From JBFXEO01 sp050180015 (GTDB lineage Bacteria; Bacteroidota; Bacteroidia; Bacteroidales; Tenuifilaceae): DNA of 8,082 bases. Below are positions 1 to 6,212 of this stretch, one piece after another. A program made the translations under genes and the position numbers. The DNA lies in the NCBI GenBank assembly GCA_050180015.1, contig JBFXEO010000138.1:1-8082 (forward strand). The letters run 5' to 3'. The notes under the pieces are model-generated. The model did no database searches, was not told the DNA's origin, and was given only the letters and a program-made list of their open reading frames with translations. How positions within the stretch are numbered: position 1 is the first letter of the stretch; each line of letters starts with the position of its first letter.

Positions 1-41
1 CATGATACAACTGCTACAGCCAGCAATACAAAACGTTTCAT
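1..41 (-). CDS. N-terminal fragment of an exported protein (leaves the window)
   Basis: Reading the minus strand from the ATG at 41 to 39 gives M-K-R-F-V-L-L-A-V-A-V-V-S and then the window ends. A lysine and arginine followed by an unbroken hydrophobic run is what the start of a Sec signal peptide or lipoprotein signal looks like, so the product is probably exported. Nothing can be said about its function because only 13 codons are visible. The gene is divergent from the lipoprotein gene at 492, with about 450 noncoding bases between them. The short length means chance is possible, but the start codon and signal-like composition make a real gene more likely than not. Confidence 0.55.
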   Translation of the reverse strand, partial: MKRFVLLAVAVVS

Positions 42-491
42 CGGTACAATATTTTAGTTTACAATAGATTAAGTCGTTTACCGTTGTACCAGCGGGAGCG
101 TTAAACCTGTGAAAACGGCCAGGTAATACTACTAAATGGCATTGATTCTTAACCGGTAAATATCGGAATAAATAATACATTCCACTCCCATCAGCTGTTC
201 ACACCTGCAAACATGGAAAAAACTGCCCTTTTGACCATTAAATCCAGATTTGGTTTAAATGTACCAATAGTTGATGATAAACAACACTATTCCACGTTTT
301 TAAAAGTATAAGACACCTTTACCGTTTGCCATTAAATCAGCGGTATAAAACACAATTAACATAAAATCTACTATATTTACCCTGCCGTTTGGTTTTATTA
401 GCGTAAAAGATTCAGGGGTGTTTTATTGCCGTTACTTTTGATAAGTCATTTATTTTTTATTACTTGCATTAAACTTTTGCCAATCAGTAAA
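42..491. other. Divergent intergenic region, no gene recognised
   Basis: About 450 AT-rich bases lie between two divergent genes. I found no convincing ORF, tRNA or long inverted repeat. A 9-base word, TTTACCGTT, occurs at 77-85 and again at 318-326, and a weak inverted pair (GTTTA 76-80, TAAAC 102-106) is present; neither is enough to call a site. The right end carries a candidate -7 promoter box for the plus-strand cassette. The stretch is long for a compact bacterial genome, so an unrecognised small RNA or a decayed gene cannot be excluded. Confidence 0.6.
433..440 (+). promoter_or_regulatory. Candidate -7 box (TACTTTTG) for the lipoprotein-ABCG cassette
   Basis: TACTTTTG matches the Bacteroidota -7 consensus TAnnTTTG exactly. 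It would place the transcription start near 446-448 and leave an untranslated leader of about 45 bases before the ATG at 492. No good TTTG -33 box lies at the expected distance upstream; the bases at 411-414 read TTCA. This is therefore a half-supported promoter. Confidence 0.4.
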
Positions 492-1382
492 ATGTCAACA
501 TATAGATTACTAAAAAGATTTTTTGTACTGTTCCTGTTAATTTTTGTATTCGGTTGTAAGGGCAATAAAGATAAAGAGCCTTCGGTTACCGTGAATTCAA
601 TAGATACCCTTTCAACGCTAATCAAGTTTGAAAATTCCGTTTTCCCGCTTCCCTCTCCGTGGCAGCTATCATCATTAATCAAAAAGCTAGATTTACCGTA
701 CAACGAAAACTACCTGAACAAACCCGATAAGTACCAGCGGTACAGCACCTCTTTTAAGCAATCGCTAAACCTTGGCGTTTACGGGGCCGATTTAAGCTAC
801 CTGAATATCTACGAAAAAACACAGGAATCCATCAACTACCTTGGATCCATAAAAAAGTTGAGCGAGCAGCTGGGAATAACCCAGTCATTTGATCCTAAAG
901 TTTTTGAATCCATTGAAGAAAATATTGACAGGCGCGACTCATTGACCAGAATTATGGCCAAAGCTTATGCAAACTCCGACCTCTACCTTAAAACCAACGA
1001 TAGGGACGACATCGGTGCGCTAATTATTACCGGGGGATGGGTAGAGGGTATGTACATCCTGACCCAAATTGTGATGGGTAACAACCACCGAGACATTATC
1101 AATAGAATTGGGGAGCAAAAGCACCCGCTCGACAACCTGATTGAACTGCTCACGCCTTTCTACTACAAATCGAATGAATTTTCAACAATAATTGATGATT
1201 TAATAGACATTGCATACGAGTTTGATGGCATAATTTATTCCTACACCTACCGCGAACCCAAGGTTGATCCTGCCAATAAGCTAATAATAATCAACAGCCA
1301 ATCCAGGGTCATAATGTCGGAATACCACGTTCAAATCATTAGTAAGAAAATTGGAGCCTTAAGAAACAGAATTGTTGAATAA
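492..1382 (+). CDS. Lipoprotein of unknown function
   Basis: Product of 296 aa. I start it at the ATG at 492 rather than the upstream TTG at 426, because this puts a textbook lipoprotein signal at the N-terminus: basic residues (R5, K8, R9), a hydrophobic core (F10-F20) and a lipobox ending G21-C22. Cys22 should be lipidated by the Lgt and LspA pathway. The next residues, K-G-N-K-D-K-E, are charged, as in many Bacteroidota lipoproteins that go to the outer membrane; surface exposure is possible but not shown. The rest looks mostly helical, with no enzyme motif I recognise. Distinct segments that look conserved include FPLPSPWQ (51-58), LGVYGADLSY (94-103) and GGWVEGMYI (181-189). It reads like a conserved Bacteroidota protein of unknown function. 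It is the first gene of a tight cassette: the next gene's ATG lies 10 bases past its stop. That suggests it works with the small secreted protein and the ABCG protein downstream. Confidence 0.85.
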   Translation: MSTYRLLKRFFVLFLLIFVFGCKGNKDKEPSVTVNSIDTLSTLIKFENSVFPLPSPWQLSSLIKKLDLPYNENYLNKPDKYQRYSTSFKQSLNLGVYGADLSYLNIYEKTQESINYLGSIKKLSEQLGITQSFDPKVFESIEENIDRRDSLTRIMAKAYANSDLYLKTNDRDDIGALIITGGWVEGMYILTQIVMGNNHRDIINRIGEQKHPLDNLIELLTPFYYKSNEFSTIIDDLIDIAYEFDGIIYSYTYREPKVDPANKLIIINSQSRVIMSEYHVQIISKKIGALRNRIVE

Positions 1383-1392
1383 CCTACGAAAT

Positions 1393-1809
1393 ATGCTAAA
1401 ACAATTTACCATTTTTCTATCACTCAGTATCCTTTTACCAATTTACGGTTTTACCCAAATTGAGCAGCTGGAAAATATCTGCTCGTTATATTTCCCGCCC
1501 GAGTATATTACCGATGGGCAGGAATACTTTTCGCCGCTTAAGCCCGATCAGAAAATTGAATTTAGAACCACCTTTTTTGGAGATAATACCTACAGAATTG
1601 TGGCCTGTACCAATGTCAGAAAAGGAAACCTGGTATTCTCGGTATTCGATACCGACAAAAATTTACTGTTCACCAACGAAAGTTTTGACTATTCACCCTA
1701 CTGGGATTTACAGCTAAAATCAACAATAACCTGTGTTATTCAGGTTGATGTTAAAAATACTAAGTTTATTCCGGGATATGTAATGCTGCTAATTGGGTTT
1801 AAACAGTAG
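1393..1809 (+). CDS. Small secreted protein of unknown function
   Basis: Product of 138 aa. The ATG at 1393 is preferred to the TTG at 1372, which would overlap the previous gene by 11 bases; with the ATG the protein opens with K3, a hydrophobic core (F5-Y18) and a plausible signal peptidase I site around G19-F20-T21 before Q22. There is no lipobox cysteine. The mature part of about 115 residues alternates hydrophobic and polar residues and looks like a beta-sandwich, for example RTTFFGDNTYRIV (58-70), LVFSVFD (80-86) and a YW pair near 103. Cysteines at 30, 72 and 114 could form a disulfide in the periplasm. I do not recognise a named domain. It sits between a lipoprotein and an ABCG protein, with 10 and 35 bases on either side, so co-transcription is likely. 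A periplasmic or surface partner of the transporter is a reasonable inference, without direct support. Confidence 0.8.
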   Translation: MLKQFTIFLSLSILLPIYGFTQIEQLENICSLYFPPEYITDGQEYFSPLKPDQKIEFRTTFFGDNTYRIVACTNVRKGNLVFSVFDTDKNLLFTNESFDYSPYWDLQLKSTITCVIQVDVKNTKFIPGYVMLLIGFKQ

Positions 1810-1844
1810 CGTTTACCAGCTAGTAACAACAAAAAGTAACGTGA

Positions 1845-4800
1845 ATGAGCGAGTCGATTCTAAAAGCGTTAATGCAACTTTTTGCTATAATTGCACGACC
1901 GTTAACAGGCGACGAACCTGAAGGAAGTGACTATGGCGACAGGCGTAGGGTTGTTGAAGAATTCCTCAAAAATCAGCTAAACCAGGAGTTGGTTGTAGAA
2001 TACCTGCAAGTTTTTGATTACTACTATAATCTCTACCAGGAAAAGCAGAGCGAAAAATCGAAATCCCAAAAAAGAACCTCGTCAAGCTCTGTTCGGGTGC
2101 TGAAAATCTGCGCACAAATTAACGAGGAACTCATTCAGCAGCAAAAAATTGTTGTACTGATAAAATTGATGGAGTTTGTTAAACCCGAGGATGGTGAAGT
2201 TACAGAGCAGGAAATGGCTTTTATCTCAACTGTAGCCGAAACATTTTATGTTCCCGAACAGGAATTTACGCTGCTTAAAAACTTTGTACTTACACCCTTC
2301 AACCAAATCCTAGACCATCCCAACATTCTGGTTATCAATAACGATAAGAATTATGAAAAGCTGGGGATCAAGCATATATACTCCGAGAATATTCTGGATG
2401 AACTCAAGATTGTCTTTGTTGAATCGGCAAATATCCTGTTCCTACGCTACCAGGGAAATTATGAGCTTTACCTGAACGGGCATTTACTGCAAAGCGACAA
2501 AATTTTCGTCCTGAATAACGGATCGTCCATCAGAAACTCAAAGATTAAACCCATTTACTTTAGCGATATTGTTGGGCGTTTTGCACAGGATAAGATCAAG
2601 GAGCGAATTGTTTTTGATGTTCAGGGTATAGAGTACCATTTTAAAAATGGGAAAATTGGTTTGCACCACATGTCGTTTACCGAAGAATCGGGCCATCTGA
2701 TTGGCATCATGGGAGCTTCGGGCGCAGGCAAGTCCACCCTGCTTAACGTGCTAAACGGAAGTGAAAAACCATCGCTGGGGAATGTCCGCATCAATGGCAT
2801 AGATATTCACAACCAGAAAGATATGGTTGAGGGCCAAATCGGTTTTGTATCGCAGGACGATTTACTTATCGAGGAGCTGAGCGTGTACCAAAACTTATAC
2901 TACAATGCCAAACTCTGTTTTGACAATCACTCCGCCCAGCAGCTTAACGAAACGGTGAACAGAATGCTCATGAACCTTGGTTTGTTTGAAATTAAGGACA
3001 TGAAGGTAGGATCGCCCCTCAACAAAAAGATAAGCGGAGGACAGCGTAAACGTTTAAACATAGCCCTGGAGTTGATCCGCGAACCGGCCATCCTGTTTCT
3101 CGACGAGCCAACATCGGGGCTCAGCTCACGCGATTCCGAAAACATACTCGACCTCCTAAAGGAGTTAACCATTAAGGGAAAGCTGGTTTTTGTAGTTATT
3201 CATCAGCCCTCATCGGATATCTTCAAGATGTTCGATAAGCTGCTAATACTCGATACTGGCGGTTACCTTATATATAATGGCGACCCCATTGAATCAATCA
3301 TATACTACAAATCACGGGTTCAACACGCCAACTGGAACGAGAGTGAATGTACGCTATGCGGTAACGTTAATCCCGAGCAAATTTTCAACATTGTTGAGGC
3401 AAACGTGCTCGACGAATACGGGAATCCCACCCGCGCCAGAAAAATAAACCCCTCGGAATGGAACCAGCACTACAAAAGGCTCTTTGCCGAATCATCGAAG
3501 CGAAACGATACTCCCACAACGCTCCCTCAAATCCATTTTAAAATTCCCGGATGGTTTAAGCAGCTGTCCATTTTCGTTAAACGTGATGTTTTGTCCAAGC
3601 TGGCCAACACCCAGTATGTAATCATAAACGCATTTGAAACACCGCTGCTGGTATTTATTCTGGCCTACATCATCAAGTTTCATAACGTTGATGTTTCCAA
3701 CAAGGTGGGATATACCTTTCTTGACAACAGCAACATCCCCGTTTACCTGTTCATGTCTGTTATTATTGCCATATTTATTGGGCTAACCGTGAGTGCAGAG
3801 GAAATAATCAGGGATAGGAAAATACTAAAACGCGAAGCATTCCTCAACCTCAGCTGGTCCAGCTACCTGATGTCAAAAGTTGTTATACTCTTGGCCCTAT
3901 CGGCGTTTCAGGCATTTGTTTTTGTGCTTATCGGCAATTCAATCCTGGAGGTAAGGGGAATGTACTTTGAATACTGGCTGGTACTTTTCAGCACCTGGTT
4001 TTCTTCAAATATGCTTGGGCTGGTAATCTCAGACAGCTTTAAATCGGTAGTTACCATCTACATACTAATACCCTTTTTAGTTATCCCCCAAATTATACTC
4101 AGCGGCATTATTGTTAAGTACGAAAAACTAAACCCAACTATTTCATCGCCGAGCAACATCCCCTTTTACGGCGAAGCCATAGTTGCCCGCTGGGCGTACG
4201 AAGCACTCGCCGTTTACCAGTTCACTGAAAACAAGTACGAGAAACCCTTCTATAAGTTTGATGAAGCCATGAGTATATCGGATTTTAAAAGGAATTACTG
4301 GCTAAAATCGCTCCAGAACAAAATAGACTATTGCTCCCGCAGCATAAACAACCCGGAAAAACCGGAGGAATTTAGTGCATCGCTAAGCCTTATTGAAAAC
4401 GAATTTGTTAAGGAGATGACTTCGCCCCGAAGCTCTGGGCTAATTTTTAGCAAATACACCCAAATAAATTCCAACGATATTACCCCCGAACTTTTGGAAG
4501 AAATGAGCCAGTACCTCGAGATGGTCAGGAAATACTATGTGAAACTCTACAACAAAGCCAGCGGCGAAAAAGATCGGCTAATATCAAGGCTGCAGGTTAC
4601 GCCCGGGGGCAAGGCACAATTCCTTGACCTTAAGCGGAAATACCATAACGAAAGCTTAAGCGATTTTGTCCGGAATTCCGGAGAAGTTGAGCGAATTATT
4701 GAGTATAACGGGCAGCTAATCCAAAAAATAGATCCCATATTTCTTTACCCCACCTCCAAGTTCATCCGTTCTCATTTTTATGCACCGGTAAAACCGGTAC

Positions 4801-4943
4801 TTGGATACTACGTCGGAACATTTTGGGTTAATATTTTTGTAATTTGGTTTTCAAGCGCGATGCTATACATAGCATTATACTACCGGTTGCTAAAACGGCT
4901 GCTCGATACGGCCGAAGAACTTGGCAGCGACAAGGACGAGTAA
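1845..4943 (+). CDS. ABCG-type ATPase-permease with TerB-like N-terminal domain
   Basis: Product of 1032 aa. The core is an ABC ATPase fused to a permease in the ABCG (White/PDR) order. ATPase landmarks are all intact: Walker A GASGAGKS at 290-297, Q-loop Q337, signature SGGQ at 397-400, Walker B ILFLDEP at 416-422 and switch histidine H453 in IHQPSS. About six membrane helices follow, roughly at 588-612, 630-650, 675-700, 708-728, 734-757 and 990-1014. ABCG half-transporters normally dimerise and move lipids or hydrophobic compounds; the substrate here is unknown. Three additions are unusual. Residues about 95-150 are helical and resemble a TerB domain (Q-K-I-V-V-L-I, D-G-E-V-T-E-Q-E). Residues about 158-245 are beta-rich, with a faint FHA-like pattern. 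The loop between the fifth and sixth helices is about 230 residues, much longer than in typical ABCG proteins. A CxxC pair (C502, C505) lies in the linker after the ATPase. The start is the ATG at 1845, 35 bases after the previous stop. The annotation as an ABC transporter is secure; transport direction is not. Confidence 0.93.
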   Translation: MSESILKALMQLFAIIARPLTGDEPEGSDYGDRRRVVEEFLKNQLNQELVVEYLQVFDYYYNLYQEKQSEKSKSQKRTSSSSVRVLKICAQINEELIQQQKIVVLIKLMEFVKPEDGEVTEQEMAFISTVAETFYVPEQEFTLLKNFVLTPFNQILDHPNILVINNDKNYEKLGIKHIYSENILDELKIVFVESANILFLRYQGNYELYLNGHLLQSDKIFVLNNGSSIRNSKIKPIYFSDIVGRFAQDKIKERIVFDVQGIEYHFKNGKIGLHHMSFTEESGHLIGIMGASGAGKSTLLNVLNGSEKPSLGNVRINGIDIHNQKDMVEGQIGFVSQDDLLIEELSVYQNLYYNAKLCFDNHSAQQLNETVNRMLMNLGLFEIKDMKVGSPLNKKISGGQRKRLNIALELIREPAILFLDEPTSGLSSRDSENILDLLKELTIKGKLVFVVIHQPSSDIFKMFDKLLILDTGGYLIYNGDPIESIIYYKSRVQHANWNESECTLCGNVNPEQIFNIVEANVLDEYGNPTRARKINPSEWNQHYKRLFAESSKRNDTPTTLPQIHFKIPGWFKQLSIFVKRDVLSKLANTQYVIINAFETPLLVFILAYIIKFHNVDVSNKVGYTFLDNSNIPVYLFMSVIIAIFIGLTVSAEEIIRDRKILKREAFLNLSWSSYLMSKVVILLALSAFQAFVFVLIGNSILEVRGMYFEYWLVLFSTWFSSNMLGLVISDSFKSVVTIYILIPFLVIPQIILSGIIVKYEKLNPTISSPSNIPFYGEAIVARWAYEALAVYQFTENKYEKPFYKFDEAMSISDFKRNYWLKSLQNKIDYCSRSINNPEKPEEFSASLSLIENEFVKEMTSPRSSGLIFSKYTQINSNDITPELLEEMSQYLEMVRKYYVKLYNKASGEKDRLISRLQVTPGGKAQFLDLKRKYHNESLSDFVRNSGEVERIIEYNGQLIQKIDPIFLYPTSKFIRSHFYAPVKPVLGYYVGTFWVNIFVIWFSSAMLYIALYYRLLKRLLDTAEELGSDKDE

Positions 4944-4949
4944 AAAACG

Positions 4950-4972
4950 AAAGGGGTCTTTAAAACCCCTTT
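4950..4972. terminator. Hairpin terminator between convergent genes
   Basis: AAAGGGGT (4950-4957) pairs perfectly with ACCCCTTT (4965-4972) around a 7-base loop. It begins 6 bases after the ABCG stop codon and lies about 62 bases beyond the stop of the SiaC-family gene on the other strand. Read on the minus strand, the stem is followed by CGTTTTTT, a good U-tract, so it should terminate the SiaB-SiaC transcript. On the plus strand the following bases (ATCATAGC) have no U-tract beyond the stem, so termination of the ABCG transcript is likely but weaker. Confidence 0.8.
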
Positions 4973-5034
4973 ATCATAGCCAAGCCTGCAATTAATTTAT
5001 TTAGATGTTGTCAAAAGATGACCATTGATTGACC

Positions 5035-5415
5035 TCAATCGACAATCTGAATCATTTTGAATGGCACCTTAATTATAGATTCGTAATCTTCCCCTGCTTC
5101 CAGCATATCCTCATCATCCTCCTCGTAGTACCAGTTAATAACAACATCGTTTGAGTTCTTCTTAAGCATCTCTAGCTTCTTAAATACATCAAGAATACAC
5201 TTGGACGACGCGGTATTAAAGTACTCCAACCTAATGTTGACGACTGTTTTACCCGAAGGGCTCTTAGCATACTCATCCAACCAATCAACAATTGGCTTGT
5301 AAAATTCAACAGAATTTTCGGGAATTGATCTACCCTTAATTTCAACTACCCCGTTATTATGATCCATAGAAACAGTTGGGGTTTTGGATGTTCCTTCGAT
5401 GTTTATTAGCTCCAT
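5035..5415 (-). CDS. SiaC-family regulatory phosphoprotein (DUF1987)
   Basis: Product of 126 aa, the usual length for this family. In Pseudomonas aeruginosa, SiaC is phosphorylated on a threonine by the kinase SiaB, dephosphorylated by the PP2C-type phosphatase SiaA, and in its unphosphorylated state activates the diguanylate cyclase SiaD. Family features seen here are an N-terminal beta segment (TPTVSMD, 12-18), the G-R-S-I-P-E-N segment at 28-34, the F-Y-x-P-I-x-x-W-L motif at 38-46, and the core L-E-Y-F-N-T-A-S-S at 63-71. T68 is at the same position as the known phospho-acceptor Thr68 of P. aeruginosa SiaC. An acidic stretch (E98-D110) sits before the last strand. The start is the ATG at 5415, 16 bases after the kinase stop, so the two are co-transcribed and surely partners. 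The downstream target here is unknown; no cyclase gene is in view. Confidence 0.9.
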   Translation of the reverse strand: MELINIEGTSKTPTVSMDHNNGVVEIKGRSIPENSVEFYKPIVDWLDEYAKSPSGKTVVNIRLEYFNTASSKCILDVFKKLEMLKKNSNDVVINWYYEEDDEDMLEAGEDYESIIKVPFKMIQIVD

Positions 5416-5431
5416 GGTAACAAAATTTACA

Positions 5432-5977
5432 TTACTCGGTTATTGACACATTAAGGTTAAAAAAAACGTAATCCTGACCGTAAGAAGAAAACTGGTACTC
5501 CAACTTATTCCCCGTTTTACGGGCCATATCTATTAGCCCTAAACCCCCACCCCCTTTTTCGGAAAACGTCTGATTATTCAGAACAAATTTATAAAAATCT
5601 TTTAATTCTTCTTTCGATAGCGAATTTATCTTGTCAATTTTCTCCTTCAGAACTTTACTTTTGGCCAATTTAACCATATTTCCGGTTGATATTCTATAGC
5701 CGGTATCGGTTTTTGACAGTACAAATGCCCCAAAGCCTTGATTTCCCTCACTATCCTGAAAGTTATCTACATGGTGGTATAGATTCTGTAAACATTCTAC
5801 CAGTACATTGTATAATTTTTTCCGGACAAGGCTATGATGCTCCGGGGATTCATCAAGCTTTACCTCAACCAAACCCAGTGTATCGGCAATAACATTGGCG
5901 TTAATAACTCCTTTGTAAGCAACAATAATATCACCTTTATGCATTTGTGCATAGCGCTGATTTAAAAAATCACTCAT
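5432..5977 (-). CDS. SiaB-family protein kinase
   Basis: Product of 181 aa from the ATG at 5977; a TTG at 6004 would add nine residues but has no support over the ATG. SiaB kinases have a GHKL (histidine-kinase-like) ATP-binding fold but phosphorylate a threonine on SiaC. Visible landmarks are the N-box helix with E61 and N65 (V-E-C-L-Q-N-L-Y-H-H, 60-69), the S-T-G-N motif at 97-100, and a glycine-rich lid K-G-G-G-G-L-G-L at 141-148 followed by I-D-M-A-R-K-T-G. There is no sensor, receiver or membrane domain, so it is a small soluble enzyme whose input must come from elsewhere. It is the first gene of a two-gene unit with the SiaC-family protein. A Bacteroidota-type promoter lies just upstream. 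It resembles anti-sigma-factor kinases in fold, but the paired SiaC-family partner decides the call. Confidence 0.88.
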   Translation of the reverse strand: MSDFLNQRYAQMHKGDIIVAYKGVINANVIADTLGLVEVKLDESPEHHSLVRKKLYNVLVECLQNLYHHVDNFQDSEGNQGFGAFVLSKTDTGYRISTGNMVKLAKSKVLKEKIDKINSLSKEELKDFYKFVLNNQTFSEKGGGGLGLIDMARKTGNKLEYQFSSYGQDYVFFNLNVSITE

Positions 5978-6028
5978 GGGTAAGTGCTGTTTTTTAACCT
6001 GCAAGCTGTTTATTATTATTACCTATAA

Positions 6029-6058
6029 CAAATATACTAAATTTTATTATGTACCAAA
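6029..6058 (-). promoter_or_regulatory. Bacteroidota-type promoter for the SiaB-SiaC unit
   Basis: Read on the minus strand, TTTG (6058-6055), an 18-base spacer and TATATTTG (6036-6029) match the Bacteroidota consensus TTTG ... TAnnTTTG at both boxes. Transcription would begin near 6022-6024, giving a leader of about 45 bases before the ATG at 5977. It lies downstream of the methyltransferase terminator, so the SiaB-SiaC pair should be an independent unit. Confidence 0.65.
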
Positions 6059-6183
6059 TATTATTAAGAATTGATTATCAAATATTACAGCTAAACAAAG
6101 AATTGGTTTCCGGTGAGCGACGCCGTTATTTGAGCCTTCTATAATTCATCCCTACACCCAGCGTGCTATCTAGTAAAACGAAA

Positions 6184-6203
6184 AACCGGGAGGTTTCCCG
6201 GTT
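6184..6203 (-). terminator. Intrinsic terminator of the helicase-methyltransferase operon
   Basis: On the minus strand AACCGGGA pairs perfectly with TCCCGGTT around a 4-base loop (AACC), and the stem is followed by TTTCGTTTT. The 8-bp stem is GC-rich and begins 9 bases after the methyltransferase stop codon, a typical rho-independent arrangement. Confidence 0.88.
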
Positions 6204-6212
6204 CAAATTCTA

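Larger units (their letters stand above)
6005..6212. other. Intergenic region with promoter and terminator
   Basis: About 208 AT-rich bases separate the methyltransferase stop from the SiaB-family gene, both read on the minus strand. The stretch holds the terminator of the upstream operon (6184-6203) and the promoter of the SiaB-SiaC unit (6029-6058). The word CAAATAT occurs three times, at 6029, 6055 and 6079. I see no gene in it. Confidence 0.65.

Noticed and set aside
76..106. Inverted pair GTTTA / TAAAC in the left intergenic region
   Set aside because: Five-base AT-rich arms with a 21-base loop are expected by chance.
426..491. TTG-initiated 22-residue extension of the lipoprotein
   Set aside because: It would bury the lipoprotein signal behind a second hydrophobic stretch; the ATG at 492 gives a normal signal with Cys22, and the candidate -7 box at 433-440 lies inside the extension.
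446..703. Minus-strand ORF opposite the start of the lipoprotein gene
   Set aside because: It is antisense to a well-supported gene, shows no recognisable family and has low-complexity composition; a reading-frame shadow.
2927..3172. Minus-strand ORF inside the ABCG ATPase domain
   Set aside because: It lies opposite the signature and Walker B motifs of a clear gene, so the open frame reflects coding constraint on the other strand.
5027..5040. Inverted repeat GATTGA / TCAATC at the SiaC-family stop codon
   Set aside because: The 6-base arms are separated by only 2 bases, too small for a stable loop, and the true terminator lies downstream at 4950-4972.
5978..6004. Nine-residue TTG extension of the SiaB-family kinase
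   Set aside because: The ATG at 5977 gives a normal family N-terminus and a usual leader from the promoter; the extension adds no recognisable sequence.
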